Source: Vespa crabro | Taxonomy: Eukaryota > Arthropoda > Insecta > Hymenoptera > Vespidae | DNA: 64,000 nt | Reading direction: 5' to 3' | NCBI RefSeq assembly: GCF_910589235.1 | Contig: NC_060973.1 | Coordinates: 4,852,501 to 4,916,500, forward strand | Shown here: positions 36,101 through 49,792 of the stretch, in pieces | How positions within the stretch are numbered: the first letter of the stretch is position 1 | Layout of the letters: every line of letters starts with the position of its first letter | The notes under the pieces: model-generated | The model's input: the letters and a program-made list of their open reading frames with translations, nothing else | Database searches by the model: none | What the model was told of the DNA's origin: nothing | Position numbers and translations under genes: made by a program

Positions 36101-38618
36101 GATTTTCTGCTGATTCAACAAGTCGTACTTCTCTTAGTGGTATAACTAAACTTACTAATTTTCTTACCTAATGAATTATTAATGATATATGAAAACTTTT
36201 TATTAAAATTCATATCATTCCGTTTTATACAGATATTTACCCTACTGTCAAAGCAGAGATAGTTCTGTGACAGATATATCTTTCCCCAAACATATCGCTT
36301 ATTGTATGGAGTCCATAAGGTTGCATCAATATTACCATCTAATTTTTCACTTCCTGGTAATCTAAATTGTAACCTGTATGCTTCTGAATGTGCTCGAGCA
36401 TCAAGATCCCTTTTTAAGAACGATGGTTTCTTGGGTACATTTTTACTAAAGACAAATAAATTTCATAAGTAATATCTATTATTTATTAAAAGAAAAATCA
36501 TAATTGTATCAAAGCAATACAAAAATATACACACCTTAATTTATTCAATAGTTCTCTGTCCTCATTGAAACCACTCTTTTCATCAATGAGCCTATGAAAA
36601 ATTATGTATAGACTTGTACCAGTTTCACCTATAATGGATGGATAAAAGTTCGAAAAAGTACCTTTTCATGGCGATATTTGTAAGTTGTTCCATTAATGAA
36701 TATGTCTCCGATTTGTGCAGAAACATAGAAAAGTAATGCTAAAAAATAAAATAATAGATGAATGTTTTTAGCGATGATATCTTGCCATGATATATTAATT
36801 ATTTTAAAATAACAGTAACATGTAAATAGAACTTTTTACCTCTTTATTATCACGTGTTACAACACGTATACTATCTGGAATTAATATGGAATTTGTTTTA
36901 CCCAATTCAATAATATCTGCCCATCTTATAACTAATTTTGTCTCTCTTGCTAATATATAAGCATAAAAGCACATATGATTTACAGACAGATATAGCCATC
37001 CTTGCCTAGGTATTCGAGATTTCCAATAACTATGAGAAAGAAATATGAAATTATCTGGCATTAGATTTGTAATTTTATTAATTAAGTAAATATAAATACC
37101 TGCAAGAATAATAATTGACCAATTTGTCTTCTTTTGGTATATTAAATAACTGATGAAATTTAAAAGATACTGTCTTAAATGCTGCTGGATCTTCTTCTGC
37201 AAATAACACATTTCTTTTCTTATATAAATATACTTATACAAATAAACTTATTTATTTAAATGCGTATAATTAAAAAAGATATAGTATAATAATTTACCAT
37301 CAGCAAATTGACAATCTGGAATATTATTTGCAATAACAGATTGAATTTTACAACAAACAAATTCTGTTATATCTTCTTCTGTGTCAAACGATTGGAGTGT
37401 ATCCATTAAATTCGAATGAAGCCATTCCCAATCTTGTAAAATTTCTTCATGAGTCAAAGAACATGATATCTCTATGAAGTAAAAGAGAAAATATGTTTGT
37501 CAGATTTTCATACTAAAATATAAAACATGTTCAACTTTTAATTTTAAAACATGTTCAACTTCTAATTTTAACATTTAACATAATACTTTTTATTAGAAAA
37601 TAACTCATTGTAATCATTTTTAATGATATTGATTTATTAGAATAATATGTTACATATTTATGTATACACACAATATTTGTTATAATCTATGTTTCAAATA
37701 ATAAATAATTTGTTATTAATTATTTTATTACCCCAATAAACTTCTGACGACGGCGTTTGATGCAATATTCTGAATGGTGCTGGTTTGGTATCAAATACAC
37801 TGTCCAATGTTCCTACCAATATGGAAGTAAGGCCTTTTGTTTTTCCATGGCCTTTACGGCGTTGTAAAACAAAATATACCGTTGTCTGTTCATTTACCCT
37901 ATTAATAAACGAATCACTAATGTAATCACAATTTAATAGTGAAAAAAAATTATATATTATAAATAAAATTCAATAGTGAATTGAATAAGTAAGTAATGTC
38001 AAAAATAAACGAATATTAATATATTCGTTAAGTAAAGTAGTAACATTATTAAAGTAACTATCATTATTCGAAAAACGCGCTAATTTTTGTCCTATCGAAA
38101 TATCAAGTTCGTACTTTTATTATTAACACGTCAACACATCTTGGAACATCTGTCGCGTTAACGTGAAAATTTTATATCTCTTGCTTAAATAAAACTTATT
38201 GGGATATTAATGTTTTTAGATTAAATATTTATTATATTTAAATGTAACGGAATTTTTATTGCGTTTGTATGATTTACGTTCGTACACATATCATACATAA
38301 ACGCACGAACAATCATATTGACATATGCTAAAGAGACTTATGCACGAAATAATAAAAATAAATACATATATCTTCGATATTATTTCGTTATCCAAATTAA
38401 ATTATAAAAGATGTAAATTTTCAAATACAACATGGAACATGACAGAGAAGTCACAGTCTGACAGAGAGAACAAATAATTTGTTTAGTTGAAACGTAAAAG
38501 ATCTGCTATCAGCTGTAATTGACATATATTATAAACAGCAGGTCCATCTTCAAGTGTAAAACATTAAAGTTTACCACAAAGCATTAGCCAGTAGAACCTC
38601 CTTTGGCTTTACCCACAT
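32795..38618 (-). CDS. TBC1D9: TBC1 domain family member 9-type Rab GAP
   Basis: Nineteen exons: 38575-38618, 37732-37898, 37298-37471, 37100-37196, 36840-37029, 36662-36738, 36535-36591, 36241-36445, 35968-36167, 35597-35889, 35311-35514, 34879-35210, 34584-34739, 34327-34512, 34053-34241, 33821-33983, 33400-33735, 33207-33316 and 32795-33013 (3399 nt, 1132 aa). The first exon, 44 nt, gives MWVKPKEVLLANALW, nearly the vertebrate TBC1D9 N-terminus. There are two GRAM domains (about 145-215, NYYSCSYWKSRIPRQGWLYL; about 285-355, GKIYLSQNYLCFDSR), then a TBC domain from about 485 (IPQSLRGEVWLTFSGALNEM) with the arginine finger in IERDLHR (about 532-538) and the glutamine finger in YCQAMN. An EF-hand-like MDRNRDGLLNFREL lies near 858. 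Both catalytic residues are intact, so GAP activity on a Rab at endomembranes is expected. TBC1D8 is the close alternative within the same subfamily. Confidence 0.93.
33065..33152. repeat. (TA)n tract in TBC1D9 last intron
   Basis: TA-rich run with ATATTATA variants between the last two exons (33013 and 33207). Open frames over it are repeat artefacts. Confidence 0.85.
37522..37569. repeat. 24-base tandem duplication in TBC1D9 intron 2
   Basis: AAAACATGTTCAACTTTTAA and its near copy with one change (CTTCTAA) sit head to tail between exons 37298-37471 and 37732-37898. Confidence 0.75.
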
Positions 38619-39806
38619 AGCGACTGCTTATTCATCCAGTATAAATATGGCACTAAGGCCACGATCCTGAATGTTTTATCGTATATAAGAAAAAAAAATT
38701 CAACCAATCTTATGGGCCTATTGTGTGAAAAAATTTGTCAAGAAGATAAACACCGACACACGAACTTTACGGCATTATATTTTACCACCACCACTCGCCA
38801 TCGTCAGCTGCTGATCTATGAATGCATATACATATGTATGGGATATCGACTGTACGTGGGATGGTCCATCATCGACCGGTGTCGCCGCTCTCGCGACGTT
38901 AAATGTTATTGAAATATGTTCTCCATCTTTATTTTCTTTTTGTTCGAAATTCAACCGCGAAAATTCATAATTAATCGTTATTAAATAATTTCATGTTCAA
39001 GATTAGTTCATACACTAATGCTAATTACGCTGATTTCGACAAATATATCATTACTCATTACTTTCCTGATGGCACGCTATACATATATGTGTATAATGTG
39101 TATATACACGTATATACATATGTAGCATCTAATTAAATATATGCAACAAAGAAAAATAAATGTTTTGTCAGCTATGCAATCTTTTTCTTTTTTACTTTTT
39201 TGTTTATTGGAAATATTATTTTATAATATTATCATAATATCATTTGTAATTTCCATAATCAATGTTTACAAATTATTAATATTAACCTAATTATGCAACT
39301 ATATTAATTCGATTTCTGTAATTTACTTTCGTTTTAATCATTTCGTATATTCATAGATTTGAAATTTATATCAACATTTCGTGAAATTATTCGCAAGTAT
39401 AGATTTATCGATTGATATTCATTATTAGTGAGCTAAGCTGTTAAAATACCGTACCGGCAATCAGAGTTCTATACATACAATATCCGCTACATTTCGTTGG
39501 AGAAAAGAAAATTCACTGAGGATAATATTTATTTTTAATAAAAATGTATGAATGTTAAGTGATTATATAAATTTACTTGTCTACATACGTACAATAAAAA
39601 TGATTTTCTTTGATTGATTATCCATACAGAGAATTATTTGGAAACGTGAGATTTTATAATGGAAAAAGGTTAGGTTACTTTTTCTGTAATTTGAGACGAA
39701 ATTTTAATACCTACGATTGAACATATCTTTAAGTACAACATTCTTAAGAGAGAACACATATTTTAAAAGAAATTTCGAATAAAAAAATTTACAAGAATCA
39801 TTAAAT
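38619..39806. other. Head-to-head promoter region, TBC1D9 and CFAP20
   Basis: The two start codons face away from each other 1.19 kb apart. The sequence is AT-rich with a GC-richer patch at about 38790-38900 that may hold the TBC1D9 promoter. No coding exon was supported. Confidence 0.55.
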
Positions 39807-40466
39807 ATGTTCAAAAACACATTCCAAAGTGGTTTTTTATCCATTTTGTATAGCATTGGTAGTAAACCATTACAAATATGGGATAAAAAAGTGAGAAATG
39901 GTCACATTAAAAGAATTACGGATAATGACATACAAAGTCTTGTATTAGAAATTTTGGGCAGTAATGTGAGTACCACCTATATTACATGCCCAGCAGATCC
40001 AAGGAAAACGTTAGGCATAAAATTGCCATTTTTGGTAATGATTATAAAAAATTTGAAGAAATATTTTACTTTTGAAGTTCAGGTAAACACAATTTCAATA
40101 TAAATCATATTAAGATAAGATCATTCTGGCATGTATTTCAAAAAACATTTCTTATTTTAGGTTATTGATGATAAAAATGTACGACGTCGATTCCGTGCAA
40201 GTAATTATCAATCAACAACTAGAGTAAAACCATTCATATGTACTATGCCAATGAGACTGGACGATGGATGGAATCAAATACAGTTTAATTTAGCAGACTT
40301 CACTCGCAGAGCATATGGAACGAACTACGTAGAAACTTTAAGAGTTCAAATTCATGCAAATTGTCGAATACGTAGGGTATACTTTTCCGATAGATTATAT
40401 TCTGAAGATGAATTACCAGCAGAATTTAAATTGTTTCTACCGATACAAAATAAAGCAAAATGTTAA
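39807..40466 (+). CDS. CFAP20: Cilia- and flagella-associated protein 20 (Bug22)
   Basis: Two exons, 39807-40082 and 40161-40466 (582 nt, 193 aa), the same length as the human protein. The start MFKNTFQSGFLSILYSIGSK and the end ELPAEFKLFLPIQNKAKC are typical of this extremely conserved family, as is the middle stretch DDGWNQIQFNLADFTRRAYG. CFAP20 is an inner-junction protein of the axonemal doublet; in flies Bug22 shapes cilia and sperm flagella and affects tubulin glycylation. An AATAAA at about 40567 lies roughly 100 bases after the stop. Confidence 0.97.
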
Positions 40467-41921
40467 ACACATTAGATAGATCTTTTACACAGTAGGATAT
40501 TTTGAAGAATATTTTCATTTTCATAAAAAATTAACATGTGTTACAGTAACTCTAAATAGTGATCCTAATAAATGTAATTATTTATAAGAATTTTGCTTAT
40601 ATTTTGTTCGTTTTTCTCGCTGTTATTTACACCGTTATTTAATCCATATCCTGACGGAAATTAAATTATAACGGGATTTAAATTATAAAACCAAATTTTA
40701 TACAATACGACACAATTCTATCAAATAAAAAATCAAAATCTTATTTAATTATTAAAAATACCTTGGTTTTAATTGTTACAAAATAACAAGTTTAATTGGC
40801 ACAATTTTGATAAAAGAAATCGTAAGTACGATGTGTACCTCGTATAACGTAACAATAATTCAATGAAAACTTTTTAATTTTTTTTAAATCTAATGGAACT
40901 GAACGATATAAAACGACATAAAATATATTATAAAATATATTATAAAGCGAAATAAAAAACAAGGAAAGAGAAAAATTAAAAGAAAAAATTAAAAATAATA
41001 ATTATATGTAGCTCTTGAACGATACATCAAAATGAAAGAAGAGAAAAGGGTCCATTGGAAAGAGAGAAAGTGGGAGAAGCGACAGGGGAGAAGACGTACG
41101 TGGCGCGTGTATTAATTGCTAATTATTAAGTATTGATTTTTTTAAACGGGACATATCCGAGGGGGAGGCTGTTCGTTCGCGAATAACCGGGACTATTTTT
41201 CGCGCATAAAAGGGAGGATGTCGGGTGGCAGTGAAGGGGTAAGGGGTAAAGTATGCGAGGCGCTTCTGTTCGGCGTAGTGATACAGACTCCGTAAAATGG
41301 CGGGAAAGATTGGAACTCGGCGGAAAGATTTCGAAAATTCGGAGGGAAAATCGAGTTACACGAGATCGTAGATCAAATGAATGAACGAAGGATCGAATAA
41401 GGAAGATCGACGATAGAATAAGAAGTTCTTTTCTCAATGAATTGAAGGGCCAAATATGAAAAAGGTCAAAGTCGCGAATCAAATGGAAAATGGCGGACCA
41501 ATTAAGAGAGCAGCCGCGTTGGTACATTTTATTCTTTATTTTCGACGATAGTATATATCTATTCTCGAAAGGTGAATATCCCGGAGCAATGTAGCGAAGT
41601 ATAAAAAGGGTGATAACATGGATGAAAAGGAAAAGAGATGGAAAAGGCGTGGAAAAGGCGCGTTTAATTGACGAAAGAGGAAATGCGAGATGGTTTTGAC
41701 TTCGAACGCGTGCGTCGCGGCGCGGCGGCGAGAGAAATCCATAAATAAAACAATCGGTTATATACATATGTTTTTCAAATCGACGAATGCTATTATATAT
41801 TTTGTATCGAGCACTCGTTTCGGAGGTAGACGCCGACGCCCGGCGCCGACGTCGTTTTTAACGCGTCGACGAGCCGCGTGCTGTTAGTAATCTCACCCAA
41901 TCCGAGAGACTCATAAGTATA

Positions 41922-41978
<57 letters not shown>

Positions 41979-42468
41979 GGGGGGAAAAGGAAAACGGGAA
42001 AAGAGAGGAAGAAAAAAAGGAGGATCGTTAGAATAATCAACCCTCTCTCTCTTTTGTCGCGGGGGGGAGGGGAGGTACGCGTTGGCACATCATTAAGATG
42101 CAACGGTGAAAAACGTAACTGGTCGTCTTCCGGGGTTGAACGACTAACCGCGTCTCCCGAAGGAAAAAAAGAAAAAGAAAAGAGAAAAAAAGAGCGAAAC
42201 GTACTAAATAAGATACTAAGAGGGTGGAATAAGGGGGTGAGAAGGAAATAGAGAAAGAGAGCAAGAAGGGAGAGGGAGAGGGAGAGAGAGAGAGAGAGAG
42301 AGAAAGAAAGAGAGAAAGAGAGAAAAAGAGAAAAAGAGATATGTTCGCTTCGCGGTGAGCACCACGCTTCGATATCTCGTCGCATCGTGCGGTGAGGGGA
42401 AGGATCATAATCTTTCGTTATAATTTCTTAGTGTCTTTATATTTTTTTTCTTTTATTTTCTTTTTGAA
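40467..42468. other. Upstream region of the ZAD zinc finger gene; GC patch, poly-A, GA repeat
   Basis: From about 41040 the DNA is GC-richer with many CpGs (41640-41890 in particular), then a run of 53 A (41925-41977), then a purine-rich block with (GA)n at about 42280-42345. It looks like a promoter and 5' UTR region for the gene starting at 42469. The long minus-strand frames at 41126-41767 and 41858-42408 are low complexity, Ser/Leu/Phe-rich, and are rejected. Confidence 0.55.
41925..41977. repeat. Homopolymer of 53 A
   Basis: An uninterrupted A run, preceded by GTATATATA and followed by CGGGGGGAAAAGG-like sequence. Its true length is uncertain because such runs are hard to sequence. Confidence 0.85.
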
Positions 42469-45400
42469 ATGGGTACAGCCGGTCGCGATTTCGAGCGCGA
42501 TCGAGAAGACGGATTGCACTGTCGGATTTGTGCGTGCGACGTTACTGGAACCAACGGTATCAACATTTTCACCGAGGATGGTAGACGGCACTACCTGCAG
42601 ACCAAAATACGCAAATATCTCTACATCTTGGTAAGTTGTGCGACCTTGCGAGGAAAAAAGTAACCGATCGAATCGGCCCAAGAGGCAACGAACCGAGGCT
42701 GAGTGCGTGTTGTGTGTTACCGGGATCTTTTTCAAAATCTCGACCGCTGGACGCGCGCGCGTCTTGCCCACCAAGTAATGCATAGTTGTGTGTACGATTC
42801 CCACGTGCGACTCGGTGGTACATTCACGATCGGATGAACGTTCGTCTTGCTTTATTTTTTTATTTTCTTTTACTTTTTGTTTTCAAAACCTGCGATCGGC
42901 AATTTTTTCTGTCGCTATTATCACTTATCGAAATTAAAACAATAAAACGTATTTTTAGTTATAAATAATTCTGGAAAATTTTACTTAACGATTTTTTGCC
43001 TTATGTCGGTACTGTCGATGTACCGGTGCATTATACTCGACGGAGACTCAAGTGGGAATTAGGAATGCGTTTGATCGTAATGATCGTTAATTATTGTCAA
43101 TTAACAAATAAATAGTGTTATTTTTGTGATCAAATATAATAATCCCTATCATTGATATTCACAGAATAAAATCTATCATTATAAAAATTAATAATAAATT
43201 GTAGTTTTTACCGGTAAATTTTCTAAAATATACTGAAACGATATGAATCCATTAATTTTCTAATTAATAATCATATTACTGCAAAAAGAATCAAAAGAGA
43301 TAATATTTTGATATAAATTCTTAAAAAGAGAAAAATTACATCTGTCTTTCGTAAAAAATTGATATTCCTTTTGATAATATTAAATAATATGTATTTATAA
43401 ATACGAAAAATTAATGTGACAAATATTATTGCTCGATGAATGAGCTTCATGGCAACCATTTTGTACAGTGCTGTAAAAGTGTTAAAAATTAGCATTTTAT
43501 TGATTGCCATAAGTATAATGTACTGCATGCGCTGTATAAAGCGATGCGTCTATAAATATTTGAGAATGAAGCGGCGGCGTATTCAGATATGACGTCTATG
43601 AAATATTTTATGCAGAAAAAATAGCACATCGAATGTGTTTCATATATTTATGATATTTAAAATAAAAATACTCAATAAGAAAATTTTAATTATGAATTTG
43701 ATAAAATCTAAAGGTATTTTGAAAAAAAAAATTTCTTTAGAAAAAAATTATTATCATAATTTAGAAAAATGACAATTAATAGAATAAACATTAAATTTAT
43801 ATAATACTTAAAGATAATTACTATTGCAAGTGAGTTGATAATTAAAAAGTGTAATAAACAAATGTGTGAAAAAAGAATATTTTCATGTAGAAAAGTAAAT
43901 CAATTTTTTAAATGAATTATATCTTATTTCTCAATACAATGTTTTTTTTTTATTCACACAATTAACTTTATTTGATATTGTCAAATAACAGAAGAGTATA
44001 CTACTTGATTTTTTTCAGGTATCCTCTGAAGATAAATTATCAAAGATGGTTTGTTTAACGTGCATCAAAAGATTGGAAGGAGTACATCGTTTTGCAATGA
44101 TGGCATATTGTACACAAGAAAGATTAAGGTTACAATTATATGAAAATTTGGACAATATAAATTCTGTTCAAGATATGGAAGAACAAAGTTTAAAGGATAC
44201 ACAAGAAACTACTAAAAAAGTAGAAGATAGAGGATTATTACATTCAATTCTTACAAAAGTATATATTTCAATTTATATTGCACATTCATAATACTTTTTT
44301 ACTTGACTATCTTATAACAAAAAGATTTTATTCTAGGGTGCCATAGAAATTTTAGCAGAAGGCGAACCACTTGGACCATCTGAATTATCCCATCTATCTG
44401 AAGAAGAAAAAAGTCATACTCCAAGTATGGAAGAAATGGAAGTCAAAGTAGATCCAATGTTATTTTTACAATGCTGTATGGAACAATCGGCTTCAGATAT
44501 ATCAGATACATCAGACCTTGAAGAAAGTGCGATCAGAACTCATTCTCCTGAATTATCGAGTTTAACAAACAAGTAAATTATCGGAACTATTGCAGCACGA
44601 ATAAATTAACATATAGATTTCTTTTAAATAAATTAATGAATTTTTAATTATAGAGATATAGAAATAGAGAAGGAGAAAACAAGGGAATCTAATGACAATA
44701 AACTTAATGAAGAAACTAACGAAGATAATTTAAATACAACAAAACAATATGAATGTACAATATGTACACGATCCTTCATATCAGAGATTGGTTTAAGAAA
44801 TCATTTATGGTCACATCTGCCAAGAGAAAGATGCTTGGATGGGAAATCTGTTTTGAGATCGCAACAAGTTCATTCAACAAATGGCGTGCTACATACGAAT
44901 GTTGATAACAATTCCTCTGCCAACTTCGTTTGTCCAATTTGTGGTAAAAAGATTTCTACAAAAGGAAATTTGAAAGTACATTTAGAAACTCACAGGCCTA
45001 AAGGAAAATATGGATGCGATATATGTGGCCGAATGTAAGTTTGACATCAATAGATATAATTTTATTAAACGCAAAGAAATTTCTTTATTGTATAACAAAT
45101 ATTAATTAAAATTGATTTTGTTTTAGTTTCAAAACACAATCGAATTTATGCAGGCATAAAGAATATCATGGTGAAATTAGATTTCCATGTAATGTTTGTG
45201 GAAGAGTGTATCCAACTAACTCAACTCTTCGAGCTCATAGTATAACGCATTCGGACTTAAGACCACATGCCTGTCCTCTTTGTGATAAAACATTCAAAAG
45301 GAATCAGGATTTGAAATTTCATATAAATCAACATACTGGTGCAAGGCCTTACCAATGTCCTTATTGTCCAAAAGCGTTTGCCAGTTCTGGTAATTGTTTT

Positions 45401-45472
45401 TCACATCGTAAAAGAATGCATCCTCGAGAAGTACATAGAGATAGGCAAAGAGCAGCAGATTTAATGAGATGA
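42469..45472 (+). CDS. ZAD and C2H2 zinc finger transcription factor
   Basis: Five exons: 42469-42630, 44019-44258, 44337-44572, 44654-45034 and 45127-45472 (1365 nt, 454 aa). The N-terminal ZAD is split by the 1.4-kb first intron: LHCRICACDVTG before it and VCLTCIKRLEGVHRFAMMAY after it provide the four zinc ligands. An acidic, low-complexity linker follows. Six C2H2 fingers end the protein (YECTICTRSF, FVCPICGKKI, YGCDICGRIF, FPCNVCGRVY, HACPLCDKTF and YQCPYCPKAF), the fifth linked to the sixth by HTGARPY. ZAD domains dimerise and are typical of insect DNA-binding regulators. I cannot name an ortholog or target. The ATG at 42469 begins MGTAGRDFERDREDG and lies downstream of a GA-rich leader. 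Confidence 0.92.
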
Positions 45473-46450
45473 GCTGTGAGTAACCAAAACGAAGAATGGA
45501 GTTTTAGCTGAACACAGTATTTGATAGAAACAATTTTATAAACTTTTTTTAGCTGTATTATACAGAAAAAAGAGCTTTACTTTTGAGATTAACGGTGCTA
45601 ATCCACAAAGTGATGATAGTTTTATATGTTTTTATTCTTTTTAATTTTGAAATTTAATATACTATTGTTAATAATGTTGATAATGTTGATAATATACTTT
45701 ATTGCTCACAAAATATGTATTCTTGTTTGTTGTAACAGAATATCATAAGCATACACAATTATCATTGATAAAAACAAAAATACTTCCAATAGTCATAATT
45801 AATTTTGATTACTAAATGCACAAGTAGGTTTGAAATTTCATAGCCAGTAGTAAAAATTTGAAGTATATTAAAGTTTGAAGTATATTGAAGTGTATTAAAG
45901 ACATTTTAAGGTAGTATTCTAAATATGTTTATATTATATAATTATGAAGTAAATAACAATGAATTATGTTTCATTTTTATTTTAATGTTCACTGCCAAAT
46001 ATATACATATACATACATACATACATACACACATATGTACGTATGTATATATATGTATATATTTATAATTACATTAGAACAGTTTTGAATAACATTATAA
46101 TTGATATAATTATAAATAATATAGTATGTTTACACATTACTATGATAGTATGTTGAATATGAACTAAGAATGTAGAAGTAATAATAATAATAATGAATAT
46201 ACAATTTTCTCTTTATAGAGCTGTGATATGTTAATGATTTTTTATACTGGTTATGAAATTTACAATTTACTAGAAAGTAGACAAATACAAAAAAATGATA
46301 TTAGTTGAGAAACATTCGACACAATTACTGAATTTTACCGACAGTAACACAAGGTCTAAAATTAATGATAAAATAATATATTGAATCGTCCTTTACAAAA
46401 AAGTAAAATGTATGTAATCGAAATAACATAGTGGTTCTATATGAATTTTA

Positions 46451-46598
46451 TATATAGGATGTCCCAGAACTACTAATTGATCTTTGATAAGATGAAAGAG
46501 GATAAAGCTTTGAGATGATAGTTCTTTTGTCTTAAAATATTTACTTCTTTCACCTCCTCAAAGGTCAATTATTAGTTTTACAGAGAACACTCTATATA
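46451..46598. mobile_element. MITE-like palindromic element (148 bases)
   Basis: The ends are TATATAG inverted repeats (TATATAGGATGTCCCAGAAC at the left). Arms 46468-46498 and 46547-46577 pair at about 26 of 31 positions, and the interior continues as a weaker inverted repeat to the centre near 46523. Short size, terminal inverted repeats and TA-rich borders fit a non-autonomous DNA transposon, perhaps of Tc1/mariner type with TA target sites. No transposase is encoded and I cannot assign a family. Confidence 0.6.
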
Positions 46599-46885
46599 TA
46601 ATGTATAATGTATAATGACCAAAGACGTTCGTGCAAATGAGAACATTTTTTGTAGCTTCCAACACATTTTTAGCACAATGCAAATATTATCATAAATATT
46701 AAGACTGTTTACGAATAAAAACTTTGTGTCAAATTAGAATAATATAGGTTAGGGAAAAAAGCGAACAAGGGCCACATCTGCAAACTGTTACAAAATATAA
46801 CAAATGAGTTTGATTATAGAATGACGCAGTATTAAAAACGAAACAAAAAAAAAAGAAAAAACAAATGATATAGAAGCTGTAACTC

Positions 46886-46890
<5 letters not shown>

Positions 46891-46970
<80 letters not shown>

Positions 46971-46974
46971 CATA
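46891..46974. repeat. (TA)n microsatellite
   Basis: TA run with CAATATATATA interruptions, flanked on the left by GTGTGTATA and on the right by TACATACATA. Frames across it on the minus strand read as Tyr-Ile repeats. Confidence 0.85.
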
Positions 46975-48262
46975 CATAACACACCATATAAGATACTATC
47001 GTAATATTATTCTTATAAGTGGAATTGTAATTGAAAATAAGTGTTAAATGAAGTCTGAGTAGTTCTAGGAAAAATATAGCGTATAAAAAGACTCGTGTAG
47101 AGCGTAAACTATACATAGTTTGTGCTTCCATATTATTACATATACACACACTTATGCATTATAGAAAATAAAAAGAAATAATGTTTCTTTACAGTAGATC
47201 GGGCTAATCATAAGCATTGTACAATAATTGGCACATTATCCAATACATATGAAACCAATACGACATGAACTAAAATGTGTTGATTATTTATCTACAGAAG
47301 CTTATAGCGTGACACATACAATATGTATTTTGCGATTACACTTTTTTGTGAACGCTTGCCATTGCGTAGATTAAAATAATAGTTGTAATAAATATACATC
47401 AAAAATAATCAATTTTTGAGAGAACCAATGATCGTTGAGTTAACACATCGGTCGGCATTAATGCACACTTAGTCGTTAGAAAATCAAAAATTGAATATTT
47501 TTTTAAACTACACTCGTACGTTCTCATTGATATAGAAGATTCATACAGATACAAGTATATACATACACACACGCACGCAACACTCATACACACACACACA
47601 CTAAGAGTATATAGAATTTCATTAGGAATTAGTGCCATTTCAAAAGTGCCAGTAATATAGACAATTAATTTAGCGTTATTATACAGCAGATAAATACCAA
47701 ATGATTATTTATAGAATTGAACAATGATTTAACACTATTGGTAATACCATCTGTGACATAATAATAAACTGGTTGTATAAAACAAGCGTATTCATATAAT
47801 TACTTGATCCCTATTATTCTGTTATATTTTTGAAGTATTTTATCAAATTGAGAGAAGATGTTGAGCAAGGTAAAAACAATGACAGTTATATACGCATCTA
47901 ATAATTCATATGATACGATTACTCGTCGGATATATATCGTATTATAAATCATAAATAAAGTAATTCGTATCTATTGCGATAATATATTTATAAATTTACA
48001 TCACAGACGAATATATTTCTTATAGATTTAAATAATATAAATAGTATCTATATCATTTCAAAGTAAAATATTTTTGTTAAAGGATATTTCTATTATATTA
48101 GTTGAAAAATAGTTGAAAAATGTTTAACAATGGAAAATTAGTTTGATCTCTCAATTTCCAAGTCATAAAGAAATATGCAAAAGAATATGATTAAGTGCTC
48201 GAGATACACTTATTTCCATATTACTTTGTTATCTAATCTATCTTATGCAATCGAAAAATAAA

Positions 48263-48305
<43 letters not shown>

Positions 48306-49733
48306 AATATTAAAATCATTTTTATAAAAAAAAGATCAAATATAATAATTAACACAAATTTATCATATCAATTTTATAATAGTTTGAATGATTAGTAAGA
48401 ATTAATAAGATAGAAATGAAAAAGAATGACAAAATATTATCTTTTGGTGATGCCATTTTATTCGTATGAGCTCTTTTATTTGTAAATAACTACAGGTCAT
48501 TGAACTAGAATGCTCTTTCTATTTTCAATCGGCCACATACTGATGACGCGTTAACGCTTCTCCTACTTACGATCCATTTAACGAAATACACGATTGTTCT
48601 ATAAATGAATTGTAGATGAATCTGTGCAATATAATGACTGGATTGCTTCGATTCCTTTTATTTTTCAATATTTTTTATTGTTCAATATTTTGACAATTAT
48701 TAAGATCTCTTGGCAAATAATTCAGAAGAGAGAATTTGTGAAAAAAAAGAAATACTCTTTAAGTTCGATGACTTCTATAAATGTGTAATGTGGGTAGATA
48801 ACGTTTTAAAAATAATTACGAGAGACTTATCTAGAAAATGTTAATAAACAATAATGAAATGACTAATGACGAAATATCGCTTCGTACATAAAAAATATCT
48901 GCAAAAATGACATAATAAATATAATATGCAAGTACACGCGATATTCAAAATTGACGATATACATTGCGACATAAAAATGTTTGAATAATAAAAATTTATT
49001 ATTCAAATATTTCCAAAAATTTTATGCTATTTAAACGTAAGTTATTGCGAGTAATATTACATTATAACATAAATTAAAAAAGATACACGAAATATTTGTT
49101 AAAACTGTTAAAGATGTTAAAGATAAGATAAGATGTTAACATCTTAAGATAAAGATGTTAAACTATTTACTCATGTAAATTATTTTGTAAGAACTTTTAC
49201 ATATACACAAAAATAATAAATCGTAATTTGATTAGTTATCTAAAAATCTGTTTCTTAGATAAGTTAAAGGCTTATTAAATTTTGAAAAGCTCATTATAAA
49301 TCCTTAAAAGATTATTTCTAAGTTTTGATCATTATGTTTCGAAGAAGTTGTCTCAAAAACAATCGCTGATTTCGATTGTCTCTATTATGAATTAGTTTGC
49401 AAAAGGATCACACGACCTGTATTATTTTGTTCTATAGATACTTTTAATTTCCATTGCATGCGGATTTTCCTCCTTCCATTACATTTTCTATATATCAAGG
49501 AGAGGATAAAACGAAAAATAAAAACTGTTGTATAGCAGGCCAACGTTACATGCAAGGTCAGAGTTTAAACCATTGTGTTGCCCCTAACGATAGGTGTTTA
49601 ATCGAAGGTATTCATTGCCGATCTCACCGGGTGGTACATGGTTATTATAAACGTGCCACTTTCGTGTTATTCTAGATATATAGGAAAAAGTTTTTCTCTT
49701 TTCTGAGGCATCAAATAACAAACGAGATTAAGA

Positions 49734-49738
<5 letters not shown>

Positions 49739-49790
<52 letters not shown>

Positions 49791-49792
49791 GA
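49739..49792. repeat. (GA)n microsatellite
   Basis: Near-pure GA run of about 54 bases, followed within 100 bases by CA/CG-rich alternating sequence. Confidence 0.85.

Noticed and set aside
41126..42408. Long minus-strand open frames, Ser/Leu/Phe/Pro-rich
   Set aside because: They cover the poly-A run, GA repeat and promoter-like DNA; there is no domain and no codon pattern like real genes.
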